Positions 8,806 to 18,124 of a stretch of DNA of 64,000 nt are shown here, piece after piece. The notes under the pieces were generated by a model, which saw only the letters and a program-made list of their open reading frames with translations, did not search any database and was not told the DNA's origin. Origin of the DNA: Granulicella sp. L56 (GTDB lineage Bacteria; Acidobacteriota; Terriglobia; Terriglobales; Acidobacteriaceae); the NCBI RefSeq assembly GCF_009765835.1, contig NZ_LMUS01000006.1, forward strand, positions 186,001-250,000, given 5' to 3'. Numbering within the stretch: the stretch's first letter is position 1; every line of letters starts with the position of its first letter. The translations under genes and the position numbers were made by a program.

Positions 8806-11175
8806 TTATGCAGACTCGCCCTGGGCGAACCGCGTGATGCCCTCGGTGAGTCCGTACTTGGCAATCAGCTTCGACCGGCGTACCCGGTCTTTGGGTTTGG
8901 TGGAGAATGTCGCATAGCTGCGTCCGTCGAGATTCAGGCGAACAACTTTGGTGAGTCCGTCGCGGCGCATGTACAGCGCCTCGCGGTCCTGCAAGCTCTC
9001 AAAGAGAGCGAGCTGCTGTTCTGTCATCTTGAACAACTCGGCATACCGCTTGCGGTTGAAGGTCGCATCCTTCAAAAACAAGAACGACGTGCAGGAGTTC
9101 ACGATGGAATCGGCGTTCTCTCCCAAATCCTCTGCCGACTGCCCAATCATCGTGACGCCGCCAAGATTCTTGCGGACGGTCTTGATGGACGCAAGAGCGC
9201 CTTCGAGCAACTGACGATTCTTCATTGAAGAGAAAATTTCTCCGATCAAAATGTGCTTGGGAACGCCAAGACTGGCGGGGTCGTAGAGCACATCGTTGAT
9301 GCGCCGTAGCAGCCATACCATCAGCGGTTCAATCAGGTCGGCATACTGCGCGTTATTGACGCCCTGGAAGTCGAAGCACTGCACACGCGAGAGCGAGAGG
9401 CTGTCTTCTACGTTGTCGAAAATGGCGCTGTACACACCTCGCCCAACCCATTTCGAGAGATAGCGGTCGAGCTTCTTGGGAAGGAAAAGATTGGACAGGC
9501 GGCGGTTTTCCGGGTCGAGCAGGTAAATGTCCTGCACGGCCTTGTGGATCACATCGTCGTCTTCCGGCTCCAGTTCCGCGCCACCGTTAGTCAGCAGTAG
9601 CTTGATGAACGAATACAGGAACTTGATATTGCTCTCGGTCGGCTCCAGAGAGAACAACGCAACGCGAGGGCCATCTTTGCCGATGCGGTCAACGCGACCG
9701 CCATACAATTCGACTACGCTTTCATAGCTGCCGCCGATGTCGAAGATGTAAGTGAATCCGCCGTATTTTTGCTCCATCGCAACGGTCGCATTACCGATGA
9801 CGCTTTTGCCTGAACCTGTGGGACCGATGATGAGCGAGACACGCACACCATCCACATACACGTCCTGAAAGAATGGCGTCCGCGTGCGTGTCTCGAAGAC
9901 GTTGAGGTATTCGGAATCCAGGTCTTCGGAATGCGGGTGGCCGATGTGCGGCGCAAACACAGAGGACAAACGCGCGTGGTGTTCTTCACTGAGCCACATT
10001 GGGAAGACATTGAACTTTCCATTGCCGGGGAACATGGCATAGAAGGCACAGAGATTGCCAAGCGTCTCTTCGATCACCTGCGCCCGCGCATCGACGAAGA
10101 TCCGATGCACGGCGGGCGCGGCATCGCGTAGCTGCTCCGCACTGTTGGCGGCGAGCAGCAAGCGGAGTGAGTATTCGCCCTGAGCTTTCTTATCCAGTTC
10201 GCGGATGACAAGGCTCAAGTCATCGACGCTGCTGTTGGCGGCTTTCGCGCCTGCGCCTGTTTCCAGTGAAGCCGTGTCGCGCCCGCTCATCACGCGGGTC
10301 AGCACACCGACTTTGAAAAACGAGATGAACTTCTCCTGCGCGTCGATCTCGCTGCGGGCCGCAGTGGTGGACTTGGGCCGCCATGTCGAACACAGCACGC
10401 TATCGCAGTCCAGTGATAGCAGGCCGGAGAAGAGGCACGGTCTCGACGCCTCCGGCGTCGTCTTGAGGGAGTACATCTGCACGTACCGTTTGCCCACGCG
10501 CAGATGATCGCTATGCCATGCGACGGGATTGCTAACGATCTGCCGGTCTACCCCCTTATCGTCGCGGAGCTGCGCCTGCGAAGCCCACTCTTCAAGGTTG
10601 AACAAATACGAAAAGAACCGGAATGTGCTGTTTTTATCCAGCGGTCGGAGTCCTAACAAACCGCCGAGATGTCCTTCCAGAATTGTTGCCGCCTTCTGAA
10701 GTTCCACCAGCATCCGCGATGTGTCGGCGGAGTTCTCCTGTGGCTTGCGGTCGAATGCTTTCAGCTTGGGCGGCTCCAACGTGAGGCACCAGTGAAGATC
10801 AACGCGCCGAAAGGCGGCGGTCTTGGCAAGGAAGCCGAGACGGTCATCCACGAATACCTGTGTCACAGGATTGCTATAGTTCTGTTGGCGCGGCAGTTTA
10901 TAGCCGGACATGACGCGGGTGTACTGATACAGGCACGAACCTTCGGGAAGGCCGCGCAATGCGCCTTCAATCGAGCGCACCCGCGATTCAAGTTCCTGGT
11001 CGGTCAATCCTTCTTCATCAATTCCGGTGAGAGCAAACAGGCATCCGTAGCCGCCGCCTTTCAAGGCGAAGATGCTGGGGCCGATGAAGCGTGCAATCGG
11101 AACGATGCTGCACGCGGCTCCGGCCTTGGCGAACCACGGAACGAATTTGGCTTGCTCAGTATTTGCGCGGGTCAT
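8806..11175 (-). CDS. trbE: TrbE/VirB4-family secretion ATPase
   Basis: 789 residues. It is the largest ATPase of the system and energises pilus assembly. The N-terminal CagE/TrbE-VirB-like domain occupies residues 1-400. Walker A GPTGSGKS is at residues 451-458, and Walker B is in HILIGEIFSS near residue 640, followed by the conserved RKNLGGVTMIGQSAEDL segment. The start overlaps the 3' end of trbD by 20 bp, a usual arrangement for trbD-trbE. Confidence 0.95.
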   Translation of the reverse strand: MTRANTEQAKFVPWFAKAGAACSIVPIARFIGPSIFALKGGGYGCLFALTGIDEEGLTDQELESRVRSIEGALRGLPEGSCLYQYTRVMSGYKLPRQQNYSNPVTQVFVDDRLGFLAKTAAFRRVDLHWCLTLEPPKLKAFDRKPQENSADTSRMLVELQKAATILEGHLGGLLGLRPLDKNSTFRFFSYLFNLEEWASQAQLRDDKGVDRQIVSNPVAWHSDHLRVGKRYVQMYSLKTTPEASRPCLFSGLLSLDCDSVLCSTWRPKSTTAARSEIDAQEKFISFFKVGVLTRVMSGRDTASLETGAGAKAANSSVDDLSLVIRELDKKAQGEYSLRLLLAANSAEQLRDAAPAVHRIFVDARAQVIEETLGNLCAFYAMFPGNGKFNVFPMWLSEEHHARLSSVFAPHIGHPHSEDLDSEYLNVFETRTRTPFFQDVYVDGVRVSLIIGPTGSGKSVIGNATVAMEQKYGGFTYIFDIGGSYESVVELYGGRVDRIGKDGPRVALFSLEPTESNIKFLYSFIKLLLTNGGAELEPEDDDVIHKAVQDIYLLDPENRRLSNLFLPKKLDRYLSKWVGRGVYSAIFDNVEDSLSLSRVQCFDFQGVNNAQYADLIEPLMVWLLRRINDVLYDPASLGVPKHILIGEIFSSMKNRQLLEGALASIKTVRKNLGGVTMIGQSAEDLGENADSIVNSCTSFLFLKDATFNRKRYAELFKMTEQQLALFESLQDREALYMRRDGLTKVVRLNLDGRSYATFSTKPKDRVRRSKLIAKYGLTEGITRFAQGESA

Positions 11176-11419
11176 AATAGGACTTCTGGTTGAGGCTTAG
11201 GCCCCACAGTTGAAACATCTTCGGGTGTTTGCGAACGATGAGCCATGCACTCACGGCAAGCGTGGGAAAGGCAACCATCGCCAGCAGGCGAAACCCAACG
11301 AGGAAAACCGTTACGCAGACGAAAACAATCGCCATCCATGCGCTGAGGTCCAATCCGAGCTTGGCTCGTGGCCTATTAAGCGCCTGATTGATCGGTAACG
11401 GCTCTCCCCGCTTGGCCAT
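11156..11419 (-). CDS. trbD: TrbD/VirB3-family inner-membrane protein
   Basis: 87 residues. N-terminus PINQALNRPRAKLGLDLSAW, then two adjacent hydrophobic helices (residues about 30-65), and ends with LSLNQKSYYDPRKY. The H/P-x-x-L-x-RP-x-x-x-G N-terminal pattern and the -YDP- ending are typical of VirB3/TrbD. It partners VirB4. Confidence 0.88.
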   Translation of the reverse strand: MAKRGEPLPINQALNRPRAKLGLDLSAWMAIVFVCVTVFLVGFRLLAMVAFPTLAVSAWLIVRKHPKMFQLWGLSLNQKSYYDPRKY

Positions 11420-11432
11420 GTCGATGCACCTC

Positions 11433-11843
11433 CTACATCGACTGCCCGGTCAGGCTGCCTATCCATCCGGCTCCCCAACCGAGCACTCCAGCGCCAAAAA
11501 GAGCGCCGAAAAGCCCTGGGATTGCGTCTTGAAATCGCCCGCTCATCATGCGGATTCCCGCGAAAATGAGCCCGCCAAGGCAGATGACGGCCCCAGCGTA
11601 CATGGCGAAAGTTTTGAAAGTTGACATCAGCGTTTGCGCCCCGGAGAAATCCATCGTTCCCTGGGCATGGGCAACGCCGCTTCCAATGCCTGCAAAGAGC
11701 AGGGCTGTCAGCGTTGGCCCCATGACATGAATTGCGCTGCGAAGTTTTTGTTTGGAGAAGTGTTCTGCCCACCATTGGGCAGGGAAATTGGACGACCGAT
11801 TGAGAGGCTTTTCCAATCGGAATGCACGGCGTATTCTGAGCAT
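11433..11843 (-). CDS. trbC: TrbC/VirB2-family conjugative pilin
   Basis: 136 residues with a long N-region, a signal-like hydrophobic segment ending in GVAHA (about residue 60), and two membrane helices separated by a short polar loop (IRMMSGRFQDA), as in VirB2/TrbC pilins. GCGGAGGTG stands 5 nt before the ATG at 11843. It is the first gene of the secretion operon, with two palindromes upstream. Confidence 0.85.
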   Translation of the reverse strand: MLRIRRAFRLEKPLNRSSNFPAQWWAEHFSKQKLRSAIHVMGPTLTALLFAGIGSGVAHAQGTMDFSGAQTLMSTFKTFAMYAGAVICLGGLIFAGIRMMSGRFQDAIPGLFGALFGAGVLGWGAGWIGSLTGQSM

Positions 11844-11895
11844 CTTTGCACCTCCGCTGACCTGGTGTTGTCAGCTAGGCGCAAAACTAAGGGCA

Positions 11896-11907
11896 GTTCG
11901 CGCGAAC
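11896..11907. promoter_or_regulatory. 12-bp palindrome upstream of trbC
   Basis: GTTCGCGCGAAC is a perfect palindrome about 55 bp upstream of the trbC start. Together with the 21-bp palindrome 24 bp further upstream, it is a candidate operator for the transfer operon. Binding factor unknown. Confidence 0.4.
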
Positions 11908-11930
11908 GTCCAATGACTTTTTGAGCGGCC

Positions 11931-11951
11931 GTCATTCCAAAATGGAATGAC
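11931..11951. promoter_or_regulatory. 21-bp interrupted palindrome upstream of the T4SS operon
   Basis: Perfect 9-bp arms GTCATTCCA / TGGAATGAC separated by AAA, in the 200-bp gap between trbC and the DUF1016 gene. The symmetry and A-rich centre fit an operator for a dimeric helix-turn-helix regulator. The small loop and lack of a T run argue against a terminator. Confidence 0.5.
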
Positions 11952-12047
11952 GAGGCGGGGAGCAGGAGCCTCCCGACACGACGCCTAGTGCTCTAACCCT
12001 CTTAGGAGCTACTCATCGGCGCGTGCGCGAAGGTGACGTGCGGAACG

Positions 12048-13244
12048 TTAGCGCTTCTTTGTGACCGCTTTTTTATTTGCCTTGAAGAGGGAAGAGCGCA
12101 CCTTGCCTACAGACACATTGCGAGATGGGTCTCTGGAGCTTGCGTCGTAGGCAGGAGCTTCCGTTTCTCGTAGCCATTCGTCCACCTGCGCTTCCTTGTG
12201 GGTGTTCTCCATATAAAACTCATGTAGTTTTCTCTGCAGCAGGTTCTTATCAGGAAGCTGTGTCTGGTACTCGGCGATCAGGGCTGGGGAGAGGGTGCGA
12301 CTGAGCGCATATTCGACGACTTCATCACTCTTACTGGCGCAGAGCAGGACGCCGATGGAAGGACGCTCGTGCTCTTTGCGTATATCGCGGTCCAGCGCTT
12401 CCAGGTAGAAGCTCAGCTTGCCGAGGTATTCCGGCTCAAACTCAGTCACCTTGAGTTCAAAGGCTACCAAGCAATTGAGACCGCGATGAAAGAAAAGCAG
12501 GTCCAATGCAAAGTCGCGCGTACCGACCTGTACCGGAAACTCGGAACCGATAAAGCAAAAGTCACGGCCAAGCTCCAACAAAAATTCTTTCATCCGGACA
12601 AGTAAGCCACGGTGGAGTTCGTTCTCAGTATGTTCCTGTGGCAAGCCAAGGAACTCGACAACATAGGCATCCTTGAAAACGTCCTGCGCTTCCGGGTGCG
12701 TTTCTGTGACAGAGGGCGAGACCTTTACAGGCGAGAGCACCGCTCGTTCGAAGAAAGCTGCGTTGAATTGCCGTTCCAACTGACGGCTCGACCATCGTTC
12801 TTGTACTGCCATCCGAAGATAGAACTCGCGTTCCTCGGGCCGCTTGCTCCGCCCGAGGATGATCAAATTGTGAGTCCACGGCAATTGTCGGGCCAGTGCC
12901 CCGACAATTGCCTCACCACAATATGTCTCGTAAAACTGCTTCATTCTGAAAAGGTTATCGCGCGTAAACCCGCGCAAGCCTGGCTGTGTCCGAGCGATGT
13001 ATTGTGCGAGTTGCAATACGACGCCATCGCCCCACTCCGCGGCAGCGATCTTGCGGCTGATGTGTTCGCCAACCTTCCAGTAGAGGTCAATCAGAACCGT
13101 GTTCACCGACTGGAGGGCACGTTCGCGTGAGGCAGAGATCAGCTTGGAAATCTCAGCGAACGTGACTTCATCGAAGTCGACCACCCTGGGGCTCGGCGGT
13201 GTGGCCCTAGCGTTCTTTGCCAGTGTCTTGGAGTTCTTCTTCAT
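12048..13244 (-). CDS. DUF1016 / YhcG-type PDDEXK nuclease-domain protein
   Basis: 398 residues from the ATG at 13244 (a TTG 27 nt upstream is the alternative). The N-terminal helical domain contains the DUF1016_N signatures LIDLYWKVGEHISRKIAAAEWG and FTRDNLFRMKQFYE. The C-terminal part has the PDDEXK-like core: GSEFPVQVGTRDFALDLLFFHRGLNCLVAFELKV, with D and E-x-K positions. YhcG-like proteins are poorly characterised, often lie in defence or mobile loci, and may act with restriction systems. It stands alone here, next to a STAND protein, so a defence role is plausible but not shown. Confidence 0.85.
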   Translation of the reverse strand: MKKNSKTLAKNARATPPSPRVVDFDEVTFAEISKLISASRERALQSVNTVLIDLYWKVGEHISRKIAAAEWGDGVVLQLAQYIARTQPGLRGFTRDNLFRMKQFYETYCGEAIVGALARQLPWTHNLIILGRSKRPEEREFYLRMAVQERWSSRQLERQFNAAFFERAVLSPVKVSPSVTETHPEAQDVFKDAYVVEFLGLPQEHTENELHRGLLVRMKEFLLELGRDFCFIGSEFPVQVGTRDFALDLLFFHRGLNCLVAFELKVTEFEPEYLGKLSFYLEALDRDIRKEHERPSIGVLLCASKSDEVVEYALSRTLSPALIAEYQTQLPDKNLLQRKLHEFYMENTHKEAQVDEWLRETEAPAYDASSRDPSRNVSVGKVRSSLFKANKKAVTKKR

Positions 13245-13301
13245 CAGGTTCAATGTATCAGCGGCTCGCAATATCGTTACGCACGAGAAGCAACTTTCGT
13301 G

Positions 13302-13332
13302 CAGACCTCTGCCGGAGTTCGGCAGAGGTCTG
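13302..13332. repeat. Hairpin, CCTCTGCCG-N5-CGGCAGAGG family (copy 1)
   Basis: Perfect 13-bp arms CAGACCTCTGCCG / CGGCAGAGGTCTG with a 5-nt loop. The same core and loop length recur at 21403-21429 (one mismatch) and 42499-42527. The CGGCAGAGGTC arm matches the core of the tRNA-Asp att repeats. It lies between the DUF1016 gene and the STAND gene, so it may mark an ancient element boundary. Confidence 0.7.
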
Positions 13333-13675
13333 AGTCACATATCCTGGGCAAACTATTTATTCTGACGGCTCTGGTTCCTCTCGAATTGATTGCAGGGGTG
13401 CGGAAGGGTGCCGAGACCACGCAGGGAAGACGTGCGGTGGGCAGACACGAGCCAGGGTTATTGGTGACGACAAGTCGGTTTAGCGGTACTAACCGGTGTC
13501 GGTAAGCGCATTGCCGATTATTCGCTCAGCGGCATCTATCAGCCTAACTATCCAAGTAGAGAACGTTGATGGTCTCTCTGAACCGTCTCAAATCCTCAAA
13601 CACATTGAGCAGCCTGTAAACTGCATGAATAGCCACCCTCCGGCTCAGGCACAGTTTCGTGCGAAGGGTAACTGC
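13333..13675. other. Gap upstream of the STAND gene
   Basis: About 340 bp. It carries GGGTGCGGAAGGGTGCCGAGA near 13396-13417, related to GGGTGC motifs at about 17768 and 21455-21475. In-frame GTG (13496) and ATG (13625) codons upstream of the chosen start lack a ribosome-binding site. No other gene seen. Confidence 0.4.
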
Positions 13676-16600
13676 GTGACGCCTTTTCTTAGTTCGACCT
13701 TTATCGACCTGGTCCCCGAGCGCAAAGCGGTCCTCGAGGTGCTTCGCAAGAAGCGCATGCCTCCGTTAGCGATGGAAGATTTTGTAGCCTCCGCAAGGAC
13801 ACCTGCCGACACCGCCCTGAAATACCTACGCAAGTCCGATCTGATGCTGCTCGTGATCGGCTTCAAGGCAGGAAGCCTTCTCCCCGACGGCTCTGGAGCT
13901 ACCTACACGTCTGCTGAATACGACGAGGTGCTGAAAATGGGAAAGACACCGCTCGTGTTTGTGAAGCAGAAAAAGAAGAAGGGACAACGAAACGCCTCCT
14001 GGCACAACGAGGAAACCAATCCGATAAAGAAGAAGGCTCTCGACGACTTCAAAGCCCATGTTGGAGAGCAGTTCACATGGGTCTACTTCACTACGCCGGA
14101 GAGCCTTGCCCTGGCTGTCGTTCTGGCACTTGAAGATTGGGAATCTGAAGGCAGGCCTGGAGGCAGAACCACATTCGCCTCGACCTCTGACTACTTCGCA
14201 GGGAAGAACCCCACTGGGCATTTTCAGATACTGGATTTTGGTACGACTCTTTTGGGTCGCGAGGAGCAAATCTCCGCTCTCAATGACTTCGCTGCAGATC
14301 CCACACAGCGCGTATGCATCTTGAGTGGCAAGGGCGGTATCGGCAAGAGTAAGCTCCTGTTCGATTGGGCGAACTCGAGGCCGAAGGAGGTGATTTTCCT
14401 GAAGGACGAACCGTTATGGCTCGGGGATTCAGAAAAAGAGATCCCCGCCGATTGCCAGTTCGTCATCGTTGACGATGCGCACCGTCAGCCCGACTTCGGG
14501 AAAACCCTGCAGTTGCTTCAGGACACCACGGCGAACAAGAATCTCAAACTGATCGTCTCAACCCGTCCCGGGAGTAAAGAAGGACTGGTTCAACAAATCA
14601 ACAAGAAGATCAATACCAGCAAGATCTTGCGATTGCCTGATCTGGAAGACCTTACCAAGGATCAGAGCCGCGCTCTCGCGGAGCAAGTATTGGGGGACGA
14701 ATTCGGTAACTATGCTGAACATCTCGCGGTCATTGGAAGCAACAGTCCGCTGGTCATCGTCGCCGGGGGCAGACTAATCGCCAGCCGGAAGATAGATCCA
14801 TCTACGCTGACTACCTTGCAGGAGTTCCGGTCCACAATCTTTGGCAGCCTGCTCGACGAGATGGAGTTGAATGGACCGAAGTTCACGATCGATCCACCTC
14901 GTCCCGTCCTCGATCTCATCGCAGCGCTTGGGCCAATCGACGTCGAGAAACCCGAATTTCGGGAGGCCGCGGAGAAGATGCTCGACAGGCGGATTGATGA
15001 GATTTTCTCGACGATCGATGTCTTAGTCACCGTTGGCGTCATCACACCACGGTCGAAGCCGACACGAGTCATTCCGGACGTACTCTCGGACTTCCTGCTC
15101 GAGGCTCGCTGTCTTGACAGCAGGGGACGATCGACGCGATACGCGGATCAAGTGTACGAAGCGTTCGGCGGGCCTTTCTTGAAGAGCCTTATGCGGAATC
15201 TATCAGAGCTTGATTGGCGCCGTGGGCAGGTCGCCGACGCCAGCCTCAATCTGCTGGGGGAGATATGGACTGACATCCATCACCGGTTCCGCTCGGGTGA
15301 CGAATATGCTCGTCACAGCATTCTGACTGATTTGTCCGGCGCTGCAATTTACCAGCCTGACCATGTCATAGGGCTGGTTCGAACCGCGATCGCCAATCCC
15401 ATCAAAATCGATCCGACATCGGAGGGGAGCCACTACCGTGTTGGTCAAGATTACGTGCTTTCGGTGCTTCCTGGTCTGCTCGAAGCAACGGCATATCATG
15501 TGAACTGGACCACAGAATCCATTGACACCCTATGGGAACTGGCACTGCGGCATGGAGGCGACGCTGAAAGCGCCACAGGCGCGAAAGGAGTGTTGAAACG
15601 CCTGTCGTCCTGGCATCGATTCGGCAACCCTTCCTTCAACTTCGCCATGCTGCTGCAGGCGATACGACTCACCCGTCGCGCAGACGCGTTTAAGACCGCG
15701 TACACTCCGTTCGCCATTATTCGGCAGATCCTAGAGAAAGACGGGGAGTTCAACGAATGGCAGGATGAGATGACCATGTCCTTCGGGGGCTTTGGCCTCA
15801 ACTATGCGGCCGTGGGACCAGTCCGGGAGAACGCGATCGATTTTCTCGAATCCGTACTTGAAGAAGATGGCAGGCCCGCGGTGCTCGCCGTCGATATTCT
15901 GGAACACTTACTGCACAACTATCTCAATCGGATGGGACGCCCATCGACCGAACATGAGAACGAATGGCAGGGCAACGAACGCCAGCGCTGCCTTCAGGTG
16001 CTTATCGGTCGTTATGAGCGCACTGCGAGTCCACAACTCAGGGCGGCGATCTTCGATGCGCTTCGTTCGGCTACCGCCGTCAACTGCCCGGAGTCCATCA
16101 GGCAGGCAGCATCTGAAGCACTCGCCACGATTGCCGTAAACGACGAAGTTGCGGTGATCGACGCAATCCGCACCGCTGAACACGAACTTCCGGTCCTCTC
16201 AACAGACTTCAGCCACCTAGGCTGGGAAGAGTCCATTACAAAATTGATGGAAAAGGGGCGCGCGAGTTTAGAGCGCCTTATTGCATCGACGGGCAGCCAG
16301 GCCCGGTTTACCATTGATCAGACCCGCGCTTGCCTCGAACTGCAAATGACAACCGGCGGCTTCCACCGGTTCATGTTTGCCTTTGCTGATCGCCCCGAGT
16401 TTCTCTCTGAGATGGCGGACCAATTGATCACCCATCCGCACTTGGACGAGATGGTAGGTCAACTGTCGTCGGTCATGGGATCGATCCACGCTTCCGATCC
16501 AGCGGCGTTTCGCCAGCGGGCTCTCTCGGCGCTCGAAGCTGGTGCAGTGCATGTGATCCATGCCTCGGCGAACAATCTTCGCGTATTCGCGGATGCCACC

Positions 16601-17491
16601 GAGCAGGACATCGCTGTAATCCAGGCCTACGGGGGCTACCCCGATCCCGTAACAAAACGTGGAGCTATCCACGCGATTGCTTACATGGGAAAGTTCACGG
16701 AGCTCCGTCAGAGTCTAAAAGAAGCTGCCCTGTCGATTCACGCCGAAGGGGATAAATTCATCGCCACCGACCTTGTGGATGCCTTTGGGATCTACGGGGT
16801 CCCGTTGACAAGCCTGACCCGCGAGGAAGCGGCAGCGGTGGTGATGGAGTTTCTCCCAGTAGAAGACTGGGACCACGATCAGGCCGCCATTCCGCGATTC
16901 CTCAGTGTCTTCGTGAACCTGTTTCCGGACGAGACCTACGACCTGTTGCTCAAGCGGATCGAGACGTCTATCCAATCGCGAGTCGCGGGTCGGAGTCGTT
17001 ACCGTACCTTTGATCTGGTTCGCGGGAGCATCTCCTTCGGCGGGGTCCCCGCCGAGAAGCGTGCCCAACTGGCCAAGGACTGCATCGACCGGGTCATGGC
17101 CAGCGAGTCAGTGGAGGAACTTGCCGAGCTCTACTGGGCTGTCGCCGGATATGATACTGCCGCATACGATCAGGTTCTTGTCGCAGCTTCAAACACTACC
17201 GACCAGGGCGTGCACAACTTGGTTGTCCTCATCGACAAGGCGATCCCTAACTTTATCTTCATCAACCCGGGCTTTGCGAAAGACCTCGTTAGATCGTTCA
17301 TCGGCGAACGGAGACAGCTCATAGTAGATGCGCTTGCCAATCAAGTAACCCACCTTGGGTCAGGTGTCTACGCGGGGAGCACAGAAGATTTCATGCAGAA
17401 CAGGCGCAAGCGAATCAAGGACGGGGTCGCTGCCTTTCCGGAGGAGCCTGGCTTTGAGGATCTTATGCGGGCGCTCAGGCGCTTCGTGTAA
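13676..17491 (+). CDS. DUF4062-STAND NTPase, candidate anti-phage sensor
   Basis: About 1271 residues. I favour the GTG at 13676: GAAGGG stands 7 nt upstream, and the DUF4062 domain begins there with TPFLSSTFIDLVPERKAV. ATG 13625 and GTG 13496 are alternatives. Residues 2-100 form DUF4062 (SSTF-x-DL, DLMLLVIGFKAGS, YTSAEYDEVLK), a TIR-like flavodoxin fold also found in NPHP3 and NWD-type proteins. The NTPase follows: P-loop GKGGIGKS at about 218-225, Walker B FVIVDDAH at about 262-269, sensor LIVSTRPGS at about 291-299. The remaining ~900 residues are helical, HEAT/TPR-like, without a recognised enzymatic domain. The architecture matches STAND sensors such as Avs, with the effector at the N-terminus and the ligand sensor at the C-terminus. 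It is a single gene flanked by repeat hairpins. The defence role is inferred. Confidence 0.8.
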   Translation: MTPFLSSTFIDLVPERKAVLEVLRKKRMPPLAMEDFVASARTPADTALKYLRKSDLMLLVIGFKAGSLLPDGSGATYTSAEYDEVLKMGKTPLVFVKQKKKKGQRNASWHNEETNPIKKKALDDFKAHVGEQFTWVYFTTPESLALAVVLALEDWESEGRPGGRTTFASTSDYFAGKNPTGHFQILDFGTTLLGREEQISALNDFAADPTQRVCILSGKGGIGKSKLLFDWANSRPKEVIFLKDEPLWLGDSEKEIPADCQFVIVDDAHRQPDFGKTLQLLQDTTANKNLKLIVSTRPGSKEGLVQQINKKINTSKILRLPDLEDLTKDQSRALAEQVLGDEFGNYAEHLAVIGSNSPLVIVAGGRLIASRKIDPSTLTTLQEFRSTIFGSLLDEMELNGPKFTIDPPRPVLDLIAALGPIDVEKPEFREAAEKMLDRRIDEIFSTIDVLVTVGVITPRSKPTRVIPDVLSDFLLEARCLDSRGRSTRYADQVYEAFGGPFLKSLMRNLSELDWRRGQVADASLNLLGEIWTDIHHRFRSGDEYARHSILTDLSGAAIYQPDHVIGLVRTAIANPIKIDPTSEGSHYRVGQDYVLSVLPGLLEATAYHVNWTTESIDTLWELALRHGGDAESATGAKGVLKRLSSWHRFGNPSFNFAMLLQAIRLTRRADAFKTAYTPFAIIRQILEKDGEFNEWQDEMTMSFGGFGLNYAAVGPVRENAIDFLESVLEEDGRPAVLAVDILEHLLHNYLNRMGRPSTEHENEWQGNERQRCLQVLIGRYERTASPQLRAAIFDALRSATAVNCPESIRQAASEALATIAVNDEVAVIDAIRTAEHELPVLSTDFSHLGWEESITKLMEKGRASLERLIASTGSQARFTIDQTRACLELQMTTGGFHRFMFAFADRPEFLSEMADQLITHPHLDEMVGQLSSVMGSIHASDPAAFRQRALSALEAGAVHVIHASANNLRVFADATEQDIAVIQAYGGYPDPVTKRGAIHAIAYMGKFTELRQSLKEAALSIHAEGDKFIATDLVDAFGIYGVPLTSLTREEAAAVVMEFLPVEDWDHDQAAIPRFLSVFVNLFPDETYDLLLKRIETSIQSRVAGRSRYRTFDLVRGSISFGGVPAEKRAQLAKDCIDRVMASESVEELAELYWAVAGYDTAAYDQVLVAASNTTDQGVHNLVVLIDKAIPNFIFINPGFAKDLVRSFIGERRQLIVDALANQVTHLGSGVYAGSTEDFMQNRRKRIKDGVAAFPEEPGFEDLMRALRRFV

Positions 17492-18124
17492 ATGCGAGAT
17501 TCGGATGTTGCGCAGATAAGCTACGGAAGACGAAGCAACGGAAGCTGGAAAACAATCGATTTCATAAAGTGCTCTGACTGGTTTCAGTTGAAGCTATGGG
17601 AGGGTGCCGGGGCACCCTCCGCACCCTCAAAAGTCGATCGCCCCGCATGTGTTGGCAGACGTCTGCCCAGGTCGATCTCGCTGCAGAGGTTCTGCAGAGG
17701 TCGACGCATCTCCATGTAAGCATTCCTCAAGCGATCAACGATTTACGAAGGCCGGCAAAAAGGACAAGGGTGCCGAGAGGTGCTGACAATAACAACCTCA
17801 GGTGTTTCGCGGAAAATGCTAAGGTGCGGTAAATGCGTTCTCGTTGCTCATCGGACGCGGCGGTCCTTACTCACGGCATCGCGAGAGAGGAGTGATCAAA
17901 TATTGGCTTTCCAAGTATTACTCCTTGTGAACCTTGATAGGGCCACGACCGCCAATTCTATTGTGTCGCGCAATCGCATCAAGAGAGTGTTGGATCTTCA
18001 CGAGAGAGTCCGCGATGGATTTTAGTTGAGCAAGGATGGCTTCTTCCACTGATGTTTGCACGTGTCCTCCAATGTGTATGTCTGCTCGAAGTCGATTGCC
18101 ATACGCACGAAGGTCTGTTCTTCG
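17492..18124. other. Non-coding stretch between STAND gene and 2OG oxygenase gene
   Basis: About 630 bp with no convincing gene. It holds a GC-rich palindromic stretch (GAGGGTGCCGGGGCACCCTC, about 17602-17621), which could terminate the STAND transcript, and the degenerate repeats described separately. Confidence 0.55.
17654..17713. repeat. Degenerate att-like repeat block
   Basis: Contains the perfect palindrome GGCAGACGTCTGCC (17654-17667) and two tandem copies of CTGCAGAGGT (17681-17690, 17692-17701), the second running into CGACGCATCTC. The block at 21419-21439 reads CGGCAGAGGTCGAGGCATTTC, so they share GCAGAGGTCGA-G-GCAT-TC with few differences. It may be a decayed end of an inserted module, as it lies just past the STAND gene. 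Confidence 0.45.

Noticed and set aside
13496..13675. Upstream start of the STAND protein at GTG 13496
   Set aside because: The extra residues have no domain and no ribosome-binding site; the GTG at 13676 has GAAGGG and begins exactly at the DUF4062 domain. Kept as an alternative only.
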